Positions 53,099 through 61,592 of a DNA stretch of 64,000 nucleotides are shown one piece after another. Position 1 is the stretch's first letter, and every line of letters begins with the position of its first letter. The translations under genes were made by a program, and so were the position numbers. Source of the stretch: Lewinellaceae bacterium (lineage in GTDB: Bacteria; Bacteroidota; Bacteroidia; Chitinophagales; Saprospiraceae); assembly GCA_020636135.1 (NCBI GenBank), contig JACJYK010000002.1, positions 701,501 through 765,500 of the forward strand. Direction: 5' to 3'. The notes below the pieces were generated by a model that worked only from the letters and a program-made list of their open reading frames with translations, ran no database searches and had not been told where the DNA came from.

Positions 53099-54583
53099 TC
53101 AAGCTACCAGCCCTATAACCAAATACAGGATGGCGGTGATCCCTCCGGCAATCAAGGCGTAGGGAGCCTGGGTCCGAACGTGGTCTATGTGGTCGGTTGC
53201 AGCAGCCATACTGGATAGAATGGTGGTATCGGATATTGGTGAACAGTGATCACCGAAAACGCCTCCGCCCATCACGGCGGCGACCGTCATGAGGAGAGGA
53301 GCATCCATGGCTACAGCGATGGGGATGGCAATATGCATCATGATGCCAAAGGTCCCGAAAGAGGTTCCGGTGGAGAAGGCGATAAAGCAGGATATCACAA
53401 AAACCAGGAAAGGCAACAGAGCGGGGCTCAGCCAGCCTCTGGTCACCTCGGCGATGTATAATCCGGTTTCCAGGTTCTTACAGACATTGCCGATCGCAAA
53501 GGCAAAAAGCATCAGTAAAGCCAGCGGCATCATCTCGGAAATGCCCTTCAGGATCATGTCCACCGTTTCTTTGAGTGAAAACATGCGCTGACTTGAATAA
53601 AGAACGATGGACACCATGATGGAGGTCAGAACCGACACCAGGACGGAAGTGGAGCCGGAACCCTGTCCGATGGCCCGGCCAATTCGCAGCAGTCCGGTGG
53701 CTTCCGGAAACTCAGCCAGGGCATCCTGCCATCCGGTAAATGCCAGCATGAAGGGCATCATCAGGACCATAACCGCGATCGGGATCAGCATGTTCCGCAT
53801 GCGGGGTGTGATACCTGGCTTCACATCCACCGCCGTCAGTTCTTCACTCACCATGGGCTGGGCGCCGGGATTTAGCAGTTCTCCGGTGGTATTCACCCGT
53901 ATTTCAGCCTCCTTCATAGGTCCCAGGTCCTTTCCGCGCAGTATGACGATAAGTACAATGCCTAATGCCAGTACCGGGTAGAAGTTGAAGGCCACCGACT
54001 CAAAGAGGGTGAGAAAGGGTTGACTGATACCTTCGGCGACTAACAGGCTCATAATGAATGCTCCCCAGGCATTAAATGGAAAAATAATGCAGGATGGAGC
54101 CGAACTGGAATCAGCAATAAAAGCCAGTTTTTCGCGGGATATCTTTAGTTTATCGAACATGGGCCGGTAAATGGTGCCTACAGTGAGGACGGAAATCGAT
54201 GATTCGACGAAGATGATCAGTCCGGTGACCCAGGCCATGAACTGCACGAGAACCCGGTTCCGGCCTTCTTTCTCGGCAGACAGTTTCTCGATGCGGTGGG
54301 AGAGAAACCGGATGAACCCTTCCACGCCTCCGGATCGCTGGACAAAAACGATCAGTGCCCCTACCAGGGCTGAAAATAAAATCGTCCGGGTCGATCCTTT
54401 GTCCTGGAATACGTCCACCAATGCTTCAATGGTGTCGAGACTGCCCTGCAGCGGGTTGAATCCGGCAATGATCAGATAACCGAGCCAGATTCCGAATAAG
54501 AGGGAAACAAAAACCTGGCGGGTCCAGATAGCCAGGGCGATGGCTACGACCGGTGGCAGCAGGGAGAGAAAACCATATTCCAT
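53099..54583 (-). CDS. NhaC-family Na+/H+ antiporter
   Basis: A 494-aa membrane protein with about eleven helices. WVTGLIIFVESSISVLTVGTIYRPMFD, SSSAPSCIIFPFNAWGAF, FSTGTSFGTFGIMMHIAIPIA and GGGVFGDHCSPISDTTILSSMAA are the family blocks. It exchanges Na+ (or an organic cation/malate-lactate in some members) for H+. A 265-bp spacer separates it from xerC, read in the opposite direction. Confidence 0.85.
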   Translation of the reverse strand: MEYGFLSLLPPVVAIALAIWTRQVFVSLLFGIWLGYLIIAGFNPLQGSLDTIEALVDVFQDKGSTRTILFSALVGALIVFVQRSGGVEGFIRFLSHRIEKLSAEKEGRNRVLVQFMAWVTGLIIFVESSISVLTVGTIYRPMFDKLKISREKLAFIADSSSAPSCIIFPFNAWGAFIMSLLVAEGISQPFLTLFESVAFNFYPVLALGIVLIVILRGKDLGPMKEAEIRVNTTGELLNPGAQPMVSEELTAVDVKPGITPRMRNMLIPIAVMVLMMPFMLAFTGWQDALAEFPEATGLLRIGRAIGQGSGSTSVLVSVLTSIMVSIVLYSSQRMFSLKETVDMILKGISEMMPLALLMLFAFAIGNVCKNLETGLYIAEVTRGWLSPALLPFLVFVISCFIAFSTGTSFGTFGIMMHIAIPIAVAMDAPLLMTVAAVMGGGVFGDHCSPISDTTILSSMAAATDHIDHVRTQAPYALIAGGITAILYLVIGLVA

Positions 54584-54659
54584 ATGCAGTTGGCTTTATG
54601 GGTAAATGTAAGCAATCGTAAACTGATTTATGGTTCGATGGTGAAAGAGGTGTGGATCA

Positions 54660-54692
54660 TTTGACACATTATAAAAATATTTTATATGTTTG
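54660..54692 (+). promoter_or_regulatory. Promoter of xerC (Bacteroidota type)
   Basis: TTTG (54660-54663), 21-nt spacer, TATGTTTG (54685-54692) matching TAnnTTTG. Transcription would start near 54699, about 150 nt before the xerC ATG. Confidence 0.55.
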
Positions 54693-54847
54693 AGAAAATA
54701 AAGCGTGATCTTGATAAAGTAGGACGCAATCCGTATATTATATCATCTTAATGAAGACTCGCGACAAAAGGCCATGATGCGACCAATGGATAACAGGATT
54801 CCGATCAACCTGCCGCCGGCACATTTCAAGCACTAACATTAACCTGC

Positions 54848-55723
54848 ATGTATTTGACTTCCTTTTTGAAATACCTGGAGTTCGAAAAGCGCTATTCTCC
54901 ACATACTGTCGAATCGTACCGTAATGATATCCAGCAATTTGAGCACTTCCTGGAAAAACAATTTGAGACGGTTGAATGGGCCGGTGTAAGCCCCGCTATG
55001 GTGCGCTCCTGGATGGTTAGCCTGGCCGAATCAGGCCTCACCAATCGATCCATCAACCGTAAAATATCGGCTCTCCAGACCTTTGTCAAATACCTCATGC
55101 GCCGTGGATTCCTGCAGAAGAATCCGTTGAGGAAGGTGGTTGCTCCGAAAGTAGGTAAACGGTTGCCGGTGTATGTGCAGGAGTCGCAGATGCAGTCCTT
55201 GCTGGCAGAAATGAAATTTTCTGAAGATTTCGTGGGTATTCGTGACCGTTTGATCATTGAATTGTTTTATACTACAGGGATGCGGCGCAGCGAGTTGTTT
55301 GGTTTAAAGGATGAAGACATTGATCTGGACAAACTAACCGTCAAGGTGATGGGAAAAGGATCCAAAGAACGGATAATCCCGATAGGGCCTGAAACCAGGG
55401 AATTGGTCCTGCGGTACCGTCGGTTGCGGGAAGAGATAACAGGTACCGGTCATTTTTGGATTACCGGGGAGGGGAAGCCCATTTACCCTAAACTTATCTA
55501 CAACATCGTGCGTAAATATTTATCAATGGTCAGTACTGTGGAGAAGAGAAGTCCCCATGTCCTGCGACATAGTTTTGCGACCCATCTGGCAAACGAGGGT
55601 GCAGAGCTTAACGCGATCAAAGAGTTACTTGGCCATGCCAATTTGAGCGCGACCCAGGTGTATACCCACAATTCCATTGAGCAACTGCGCAAAGTTTACG
55701 AAGCTGCTCATCCTAAAAGTTAA
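54848..55723 (+). CDS. xerC: Tyrosine recombinase XerC
   Basis: A 291-aa site-specific recombinase that, with XerD, resolves chromosome dimers at dif. N-terminal SAM-like core-binding domain (1-95) with YSPHTVESYRNDI, then the catalytic domain: Arg146 in TTGMRRSEL, Lys170, His237 and Arg240 in SPHVLRHSFATHL, His263 in LLGHANL, Tyr272 in QVYTHNS. All catalytic residues are present. The TTGMRRSEL and THNSIEQLRKVYEAAHPK forms are XerC-like in Bacteroidota. The chromosomal context with hpf, tRNAs and tuf is typical for the phylum. Confidence 0.9.
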   Translation: MYLTSFLKYLEFEKRYSPHTVESYRNDIQQFEHFLEKQFETVEWAGVSPAMVRSWMVSLAESGLTNRSINRKISALQTFVKYLMRRGFLQKNPLRKVVAPKVGKRLPVYVQESQMQSLLAEMKFSEDFVGIRDRLIIELFYTTGMRRSELFGLKDEDIDLDKLTVKVMGKGSKERIIPIGPETRELVLRYRRLREEITGTGHFWITGEGKPIYPKLIYNIVRKYLSMVSTVEKRSPHVLRHSFATHLANEGAELNAIKELLGHANLSATQVYTHNSIEQLRKVYEAAHPKS

Positions 55724-55879
55724 CCGACATTTCGAAAATCATGAACGCTGTTGGACAGACCGGAAGACCGTCAAACTGTGGTCGGATCGCTGATCAGGCA
55801 CGATCGTTGACAATGGTAATTGGTATGCCAGCAGGTACAAAGAATATTTTATTTACTTACTTAAATTAATTGTAGGGTT

Positions 55880-56182
55880 ATGAAGATTCAAATAGAATCC
55901 GTGCATTTTGATGCCGACGTCAAACTGACTGATTTTATCCAATCCAAGTTGGACAAGCTGGAAGTATTTTTTGACCGCATCATTGATGGCAGGGTGGTAC
56001 TCCGGTTGGAACAGAACGGGCAAGTCCAGGACAAGATTGCTGAACTGATCCTCCGTGTCCCCGGCGAGTTATTGGTAAGTAAAGCCAATCAAAAATCGTT
56101 TGAAGCTGCTGTTGATGGAGCTACCGAGTCCATGCGCAGGCAATTGATCCGCTATAAGGAACGAATACGGGCTTCCCATTAA
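55880..56182 (+). CDS. hpf: Ribosome hibernation promoting factor, short form (HPF/YfiA)
   Basis: A 100-aa protein that binds the 30S subunit between the tRNA and mRNA channels and reduces translation in stationary phase. The fold is seen as SVHFDADVKLTDFIQSKLDKL, DGRVVLRLEQN, KIAELILRVPGELLVSKAN and EAAVDGATESMRRQLIRYKER. Length is that of the short form, without the C-terminal dimerisation domain of long HPF. Followed by a strong terminator. Confidence 0.88.
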   Translation: MKIQIESVHFDADVKLTDFIQSKLDKLEVFFDRIIDGRVVLRLEQNGQVQDKIAELILRVPGELLVSKANQKSFEAAVDGATESMRRQLIRYKERIRASH

Positions 56183-56206
56183 GCGCATAAAGTGAGATTC
56201 TTTTGG

Positions 56207-56240
56207 ATCCCGGCCTGCATGAGACCGGGATTTTTTGTTT
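56207..56240 (+). terminator. Rho-independent terminator of hpf
   Basis: Stem ATCCCGG (56207-56213) / CCGGGAT (56225-56231), extended by a C/A mismatch, followed by TTTTTTGTTT. Confidence 0.85.
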
Positions 56241-56330
56241 CTTTGCCCCTCTTTTAGGGTTTTAGACCGGAAAACAGGCTGAAAGTGCGCCAAAAGGGCG
56301 GGAAAATGTCGGCAAAAAGCGAGAAAAATA

Positions 56331-56361
56331 TTTCATATTGTTAGAATAGTTCGTAAATTTG
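56331..56361 (+). promoter_or_regulatory. Promoter of the tRNA-tuf operon
   Basis: TTTC (56331-56334), 19-nt spacer, TAAATTTG (56354-56361) matching TAnnTTTG. The first tRNA starts about 100 nt downstream. The -33 element has one mismatch from TTTG. Confidence 0.55.
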
Positions 56362-56467
56362 TCCGCACTTTTAAAAAGCCAGTCGGTTTCATAGTGTTGG
56401 AATCCTTAGCGGGGATTCTTTTTAATTTGAAAAGGGGGCAAAAATTGCGAAAGTTACACGCTAATAG

Positions 56468-56540
56468 GCCAGTGTAGCTCAGCTGGTAGAGCAGCTGATT
56501 TGTAATCAGCTGGTCGGGGGTTCGAGTCCCTCCACTGGCT
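56468..56540 (+). tRNA. tRNA-Thr (anticodon TGT)
   Basis: Acceptor GCCAGTG / CACTGGC, anticodon arm GCTGA-TTTGTAA-TCAGC, T-arm GGGGG-TTCGAGT-CCCTC. Reads ACA-type threonine codons. Discriminator T; CCA not encoded. Confidence 0.95.
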
Positions 56541-56566
56541 CGGCTTTTATTTAGTGAATGTATCAT

Positions 56567-56652
56567 GGGGGCGCGCCGGAGTGGGAGAGCCGGGCCAGAC
56601 TGTAAATCTGGTGACTCTGTCTGAATAGGTTCGAATCCTATCACCCCCACCA
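56567..56652 (+). tRNA. tRNA-Tyr (anticodon GTA), with C at position 8 and a 6-67 mismatch
   Basis: Class II tRNA with anticodon arm CCAGA-CTGTAAA-TCTGG, a long variable arm and T-arm ATAGG-TTCGAAT-CCTAT, and encoded ACCA. The acceptor is GGGGGCG / CACCCCC with a C6-A67 mismatch, and position 8 is C instead of the nearly universal T (U8); two T-to-C changes would explain both. All other parts look intact. Confidence 0.88.
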
Positions 56653-56684
56653 CTTCGCTATGCAGACGAAGAGCAAAAAATTAT

Positions 56685-56757
56685 GCGGGCGTAGCTCAGT
56701 TGGTAGAGCATCAGCCTTCCAAGCTGAGGGTCGAGGGTTCGAGTCTCTTCGCCCGCT
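56685..56757 (+). tRNA. tRNA-Gly (anticodon TCC)
   Basis: Acceptor GCGGGCG / CGCCCGC, anticodon loop CTTCCAA, T-arm with GGTTCGAGTCT. Reads GGA-type glycine codons; CCA not encoded. Confidence 0.95.
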
Positions 56758-56928
56758 CTTTTTTTCACCTGGTTGAGAATCTTCCGGGTGATTTTGGCGT
56801 TCATCGGAAGGATGATCGCAACAATTGAAAGTTAGCTAATGGAGAATGGAATTACCGGGCTATGCATTGGTAGCGCTGTTATCCTGGACATGCCCTTGGG
56901 TACCTGTCCGAATCCGATGAAGTTTGAG

Positions 56929-57000
<72 letters not shown>

Positions 57001-57051
57001 CAAGTTTTTATAAACAGATTTTTTATTTATCGAAATTAAAATCAAAATTCG

Positions 57052-58248
57052 ATGGCAAAGGAAACCTTTGAACGTACGAAACCTCACATTAACGTAGGAA
57101 CTATCGGGCACGTTGACCACGGTAAAACGACCCTCACTTCGGCTATTACCTTTGTTTTGTCACAGTCAGGTTTGGCAAAACGGATGGATTATGATTCAAT
57201 CGATGCTGCACCCGAAGAAAAAGAAAGAGGTATCACCATCAATACCGCACACGTAGAATACGAAACCGCCAAGCGCCACTATGCACACGTGGATTGCCCT
57301 GGACACGCCGACTATGTAAAAAACATGGTAACGGGTGCTGCCCAGATGGACGGTGCTATTCTGGTAGTTGCTGCTACTGATGGTCCGATGCCACAAACCC
57401 GTGAACACATCCTGCTTGCTCGTCAGGTAGGTGTGCCAAAAATCGTCGTGTTCATGAATAAAGTGGATCTCGTTGACGACGAAGAAATGCTGGAACTGGT
57501 CGAAATGGAAGTTCGTGAACTGCTGGATCAGTATGAATTTGGTGGTGATGACGCAAAGATCATTAAAGGTTCTGCTCTGAAAGCACTGGAAGGTGATGCC
57601 GGAGCCATGGATGCGATTAAAGAATTGATGGATGCCGTTGACTCTGAAATTCCTGAGCCGGTACGTCTGGTTGATCAGCCTTTCCTGATGCCGATCGAAG
57701 ACGTATTCTCCATCACCGGTCGTGGTACTGTTGCAACCGGTCGTATCGAGCGTGGTGTTATCAAAACGGGTGATCCGGTAGAAATCATCGGTATGATGAG
57801 AGAAGGTGAAAAGACCCTGACCTCAACCGTAACCGGTGTGGAAATGTTCCGTAAGATCCTCGACCGTGGTGAAGCTGGTGACAACGCCGGTCTGTTGCTG
57901 CGTGGTATCGATAAAGATCAGATCCGTCGTGGACAGGTTATCTGTGCTCCTAAATCTGTTACTCCACACAAACACTTTAAGTGTGAAGTTTACGTACTGA
58001 GCAAAGAAGAAGGTGGTCGTCATACCCCATTCTTCAACGGATACCGCCCTCAGTTCTATTTCCGTACAACCGACGTTACCGGTGACGTAACATTGCCTGC
58101 AGGTGTAGAAATGGTTATGCCGGGCGATAACGTCAGCCTTGAAGTTAAATTGATCAACACCATCGCCATGGAAAAAGGTTTGCGTTTTGCAATCCGTGAA
58201 GGTGGACGTACCGTAGGTGCTGGTCAGGTGACTGAAATTTTAGATTAA
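57052..58248 (+). CDS. tuf: Elongation factor Tu
   Basis: A 398-aa GTPase that brings aminoacyl-tRNA to the ribosome. G1 GHVDHGKT at 19-26, switch I ERGITINTAHVEY, G3 DCPGHADYV, G4 NKVD, G5 SALK; domains 2 and 3 complete, ending GAGQVTEILD. All motifs are standard. It lies in the usual Bacteroidota order: tRNA-Thr-Tyr-Gly-Thr before it, tRNA-Trp and secE after it. Codon use is strongly biased, as in highly expressed genes. Confidence 0.98.
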   Translation: MAKETFERTKPHINVGTIGHVDHGKTTLTSAITFVLSQSGLAKRMDYDSIDAAPEEKERGITINTAHVEYETAKRHYAHVDCPGHADYVKNMVTGAAQMDGAILVVAATDGPMPQTREHILLARQVGVPKIVVFMNKVDLVDDEEMLELVEMEVRELLDQYEFGGDDAKIIKGSALKALEGDAGAMDAIKELMDAVDSEIPEPVRLVDQPFLMPIEDVFSITGRGTVATGRIERGVIKTGDPVEIIGMMREGEKTLTSTVTGVEMFRKILDRGEAGDNAGLLLRGIDKDQIRRGQVICAPKSVTPHKHFKCEVYVLSKEEGGRHTPFFNGYRPQFYFRTTDVTGDVTLPAGVEMVMPGDNVSLEVKLINTIAMEKGLRFAIREGGRTVGAGQVTEILD

Positions 58249-58306
58249 TCCACTGCCGCGGCGGCATATAACCGCCAAGCAGTTTAATTAAAATATTTAG
58301 CGTATG

Positions 58307-58345
58307 AAAGATTAAGTGAGGCGTTTTGCTTCCTTAATCTTTTGT
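58307..58345 (+). terminator. Hairpin between tuf and tRNA-Trp
   Basis: AAAGATTAAG (58307-58316) / CTTAATCTTT (58333-58342), with inner pairing GAGGCG/TGCTTC, then TTTTG at the 3' side. Could terminate tuf transcription partly or guide processing before the tRNA. Confidence 0.55.
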
Positions 58346-58356
58346 ACACTATAAAA

Positions 58357-58429
58357 ACGGGCATAGCTCAAGTGGTAGAGCGACGGTCTCCAAAACCGTA
58401 GGCTGAGGGTTCGAGTCCTTCTGCCCGTG
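58357..58429 (+). tRNA. tRNA-Trp (anticodon CCA)
   Basis: Acceptor ACGGGCA / TGCCCGT with discriminator G (as expected for Trp), anticodon arm ACGGT-CTCCAAA-ACCGT, T-arm GAGGG-TTCGAGT-CCTTC. Ends 14 bp before secE. Confidence 0.95.
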
Positions 58430-58443
58430 CAAAGCAAGCAGCC

Positions 58444-58632
58444 ATGGATAAAATTCGATTATACTTACAGGAAAGCTATAATGAGCTTCTCAATAAAGTG
58501 ACCTGGCCTACCTGGCCAAACCTGATGAGTAGTGCCACGGTGGTGCTGGTTGCTTCTGCAATCATCGCCCTGCTGGTATTTGCCATGGACGCCGTATCCA
58601 ATCAGGTAACTCAATTTTTCTACAGCTTCTAA
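58444..58632 (+). CDS. secE: Preprotein translocase subunit SecE
   Basis: A 62-aa single-helix protein (helix about 33-52) with the SecE N-terminus KVTWPTWPNL, the amphipathic conserved part that braces SecY. Short form as usual outside gamma-proteobacteria. First gene of the nusG-rpl-rpoB block after tRNA-Trp. Confidence 0.92.
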   Translation: MDKIRLYLQESYNELLNKVTWPTWPNLMSSATVVLVASAIIALLVFAMDAVSNQVTQFFYSF

Positions 58633-58662
58633 AATAACGTCTTCAGACGACAATCCAAGGTA

Positions 58663-59211
58663 ATGGGTCAAGAAAAAAAATGGTATTCTCTCCGGGTTAT
58701 AAGTGGCAAGGAAAAAGCCATCAAGGAGCGTCTGGAACTGGAAGTAAAACGGTCCGGATGGGAGGATATCGTTTTTCAGATCCTGGTTCCTTCGGAAAAA
58801 GTATATAAGATACGCAACGGGAAAAAAGTAGTCATGGAGCGGAATATCCTGCCTGGTTACCTGCTCGTTGAAGCAGATCCCGATAAGCTGGTAGGTGAAG
58901 TAGTGCAATCTCTGGCAAATGTGCCTAATGTCATCCACTTTCTTGGAAAAAATGCACCAATCCCCATGCAACCTGCGGAAGCAAACCGGATGCTGGGTAA
59001 GGTAGATGAATCCCTGGATGAAGGCGAATCACTGATCGAGCCATTCCTGGTTGGGGAGACCGTCAAGATCATCGATGGTCCGTTTAACGAGTTTGTCGGT
59101 GATATCAAAGAAGTGAACGAAGAAAAGAAAAAGCTGAAGGTCATTGTGAAGATTTTCGGTCGCGGTACCGAAGTGGAACTGAACTTCATGCAAATAGAAA
59201 AACAATCGTAA
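58663..59211 (+). CDS. nusG: Transcription termination/antitermination protein NusG
   Basis: A 182-aa protein. N-terminal NGN domain (KKWYSLRVISGKEKAIKERL, NILPGYLLVEAD) binds RNA polymerase, the C-terminal KOW domain (VGETVKIIDGPFNEFVGDI) binds Rho or S10. Order and length are standard. Starts 30 bp after secE. Confidence 0.96.
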   Translation: MGQEKKWYSLRVISGKEKAIKERLELEVKRSGWEDIVFQILVPSEKVYKIRNGKKVVMERNILPGYLLVEADPDKLVGEVVQSLANVPNVIHFLGKNAPIPMQPAEANRMLGKVDESLDEGESLIEPFLVGETVKIIDGPFNEFVGDIKEVNEEKKKLKVIVKIFGRGTEVELNFMQIEKQS

Positions 59212-59235
59212 ACCCTGTTATAAAGAATTTCAATT

Positions 59236-59676
59236 ATGGCAAAAGAAGTCGATGCAATGATCAAGTTGCAGGTGAAAGGAGGCCAGGCGAATCCTGCACC
59301 TCCGGTAGGACCGGCACTTGGTTCCAAAGGGGTGAATATCATGGAGTTCTGCAAACGTTTCAATGCACGTACGCAGGAACAACAAGGTAAAATTCTTCCC
59401 GTGGTGATTTCGGTCTTCAAAGACAAGTCTTTTGACTTCATCATCAAGACACCACCTGCCGCAGTACAATTGTTGGAAGCAGCCAAGATCAAATCCGGCT
59501 CCCCGGAATCCAACCGTAAAAAAGTTGGTTCGGTGACCTGGGATCAGGTCAAAGCAATTGCCGAAGACAAAATGACGGACCTGAACGCATTTACCGTGGA
59601 GTCAGCCATGCGTATGGTGGCTGGTACCGCCCGTAGCATGGGTCTGAATGTAACCGGCACACCTCCCTGGGAATAA
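59236..59676 (+). CDS. rplK: 50S ribosomal protein L11
   Basis: A 146-aa protein with the L11 motifs VKGGQANPAPPVGPALGSKGVN and IMEFCKRFNART (Pro-rich thiostrepton-binding N-domain) and the C-terminal rRNA-binding domain (EDKMTDLNAF...AGTARSMGLNV). Part of the ribosomal stalk base. Confidence 0.97.
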   Translation: MAKEVDAMIKLQVKGGQANPAPPVGPALGSKGVNIMEFCKRFNARTQEQQGKILPVVISVFKDKSFDFIIKTPPAAVQLLEAAKIKSGSPESNRKKVGSVTWDQVKAIAEDKMTDLNAFTVESAMRMVAGTARSMGLNVTGTPPWE

Positions 59677-59737
59677 GAATTGCCCAGGCAGCCGAACTAA
59701 AAGTAAATTCAATTATTTCATAAACTCGTGGAAGAAC

Positions 59738-60430
59738 ATGGCTAAAATCAGCAAGAAACGCAAAGAAGCCAATGCCAAAGTCGATAACACCAAGGTGTAC
59801 GAACTGGCAGAGGCGATGCAGAAGGTTAAGGAAGTAAACCTGACCAAATTCAATGCGTCCGTTGACGTTCATGTTCGCCTCGGAATTGACCCCAGGAAAG
59901 CCGATCAGGCTATCCGCGGGACAGTATCCTTACCACATGGTACCGGTAAAACCAAGTCCGTTCTGGTCTTGTGTACACCGGACAAAGTCGATGAAGCCAC
60001 GCAAGCAGGAGCAGATTACGCCGGCTTGGATGAGTACATCACCAAGATCCAGAATGGCTGGACCGATGTGGATGTAATCATAGCCATGCCTACCGTAATG
60101 GCACAGGTCGGTAAAGTAGGCCGTATCCTGGGCCCCCGTGGACTCATGCCTAACCCAAAAACCGGAACGGTCACTATGGACATTTCGGGAGCGGTTGCGG
60201 ACGTCAAACAAGGTAAGATCTCATTCCGGGCGGACAAATACGGCATCGTACACAGCACCGTAGGTCGGGTGTCCTTTTCACCGGAACAACTCCAGGCAAA
60301 CGCCGAAGAGTTGCTGCATACCTTACAGAAAATGAAACCGGCTACGGCTAAAGGGATTTATATGAAATCCATTACCGTTGCCAGTACGATGAGTCCCGGT
60401 ATTAAAGTGGATACCAAAGCGGTCCGCTAA
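59738..60430 (+). CDS. rplA: 50S ribosomal protein L1
   Basis: A 230-aa L1-stalk protein with VRLGIDPRKADQAIRGTVSLPHGTGK, GRILGPRGLMPNPKTGTV and the closing SPGIKVD. Length and order are standard. 61 bp separate it from rplK. In related operons L1 also represses its own mRNA; I cannot see the target site by eye. Confidence 0.97.
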   Translation: MAKISKKRKEANAKVDNTKVYELAEAMQKVKEVNLTKFNASVDVHVRLGIDPRKADQAIRGTVSLPHGTGKTKSVLVLCTPDKVDEATQAGADYAGLDEYITKIQNGWTDVDVIIAMPTVMAQVGKVGRILGPRGLMPNPKTGTVTMDISGAVADVKQGKISFRADKYGIVHSTVGRVSFSPEQLQANAEELLHTLQKMKPATAKGIYMKSITVASTMSPGIKVDTKAVR

Positions 60431-60462
60431 ACCCTTTTTGCAAGCTTATAAAATTCGACTCC

Positions 60463-60987
60463 ATGACGAGAGCAGATAAAACAGCTGAAATTGCAAGGCT
60501 GAAAGAAAAATTTGAACAAAGTACTTTCTTCTACCTGACGGACTCATCCGCGCTGACAGTAGAACAAATCAACCGTTTTCGCCGGCTGTGTTTCCAGAAA
60601 GACATCGAGGTCTTTGTGGCTAAAAATACGCTGGTAAAGAAAGCACTTGAAGCATCAGAAGGTGAAAAAGGGTATGCACCGCTTTTTGACATACTGCGGG
60701 GCCCCACCACCCTGATGTTTTCCGACAATGCCAAATTGCCGGCACAGGTTCTCGAAGAATTCCGCAAAGAATTTGACAAACCGGTGCTCAAGGCAGCATA
60801 CATTGATTCGGACGTTTTCATCGGAGATGATCAAATCAAGGCACTGGTCCAACTTAAGACCAAAGAAGAAGTGATTGCCGAGATCATCGCTATGCTCGAA
60901 TCCCCGATGCAGGGTGTTCTGGGCAGCTTGAATTCCGGTGCAAACACCATTTACGGCTTGCTGGATGCCATTGAAGCAAAAGGCTAA
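60463..60987 (+). CDS. rplJ: 50S ribosomal protein L10
   Basis: A 174-aa stalk-base protein binding L11 and the L7/L12 dimers through its C-terminal helix. Blocks: FEQSTFFYLTDSSALTVEQINRFRR, VAKNTLVKKALE, GPTTLMFSDN. Starts 32 bp after rplA. Confidence 0.95.
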   Translation: MTRADKTAEIARLKEKFEQSTFFYLTDSSALTVEQINRFRRLCFQKDIEVFVAKNTLVKKALEASEGEKGYAPLFDILRGPTTLMFSDNAKLPAQVLEEFRKEFDKPVLKAAYIDSDVFIGDDQIKALVQLKTKEEVIAEIIAMLESPMQGVLGSLNSGANTIYGLLDAIEAKG

Positions 60988-61056
60988 GCCAATCGGATTA
61001 TGGCTTCCAAGTTACGATCGCGCTATATTTTTAAATCGATTTAAACACATTTCAAC

Positions 61057-61440
61057 ATGGCAGATTTGAAAGCTTTAGCAGAACAATTGGTGAATTTGAC
61101 TGTTAAAGAGGTTAACGAATTGAAAAGCATCCTGAAAGATGACTACGGAATTGAGCCGGCTGCTGCTGCTGTCGCTATTGCTGCTCCTGCAGCAGGCGGT
61201 GCAGGTGAAGCTGCTGCTGCTCCTGAAAAAACCGAATTCAATATCGAACTTACTTCAGCTGGCGCCAACAAGCTGAAAGTTGTAAAAGAAGTAAAAGAAC
61301 TGTTGGGCTTAGGCTTGAAAGAAGCCAAAGACCTGGTTGATGCTGCTCCTTCCGTACTGAAAGAAGGCGTTGCTAAAGATGAGGCTGAGAAAATCAAAGC
61401 TCAACTGGAAGCTACTGGCGCTCAAGTAGAATTGAAATAA
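61057..61440 (+). CDS. rplL: 50S ribosomal protein L7/L12
   Basis: A 127-aa protein: N-terminal dimerisation domain (KALAEQLVNLTVKEVNELKSIL), Ala/Pro/Gly-rich hinge (~34-55, AAAVAIAAPAAGGAGEAAAA), and C-terminal domain with KLKVVKEVKELLGLGLKEAKDLVD, which binds translation factors. Strong codon bias. Confidence 0.97.
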   Translation: MADLKALAEQLVNLTVKEVNELKSILKDDYGIEPAAAAVAIAAPAAGGAGEAAAAPEKTEFNIELTSAGANKLKVVKEVKELLGLGLKEAKDLVDAAPSVLKEGVAKDEAEKIKAQLEATGAQVELK

Positions 61441-61499
61441 GCTATTTGAACGCAGCAAGCTTATATGCTTTTGCAAGAAATAGCCATTCATTGGTGAAA

Positions 61500-61549
61500 A
61501 GGCTTAGTGGATTGTGTATCACATTCCACTAAGCCTCTCTTTGTTTATA
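61500..61549 (+). terminator. Attenuator hairpin between rplL and rpoB
   Basis: Perfect 12-bp stem AGGCTTAGTGGA (61500-61511) / TCCACTAAGCCT (61525-61536), 13-nt loop, followed by CTCTTTGTTTATA. In E. coli a partial terminator at the same place lowers rpoB output relative to ribosomal proteins; a similar role is the simplest reading. Confidence 0.75.
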
Positions 61550-61592
61550 CCTTTTTGAGGGACGCCTCATATCATCTGACAAAATCATAGCT

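Noticed and set aside
56333..56653. 106-aa minus-strand ORF containing GGTRTPDQLITNQLLYQLSY
   Set aside because: It is the antisense translation of the tRNA-Thr and tRNA-Tyr genes, a well-known false protein in databases.
56758..56928. Possible extra tRNA between tRNA-Gly and tRNA-Thr
   Set aside because: No cloverleaf can be folded and no T-arm sequence is present; it is plain spacer.
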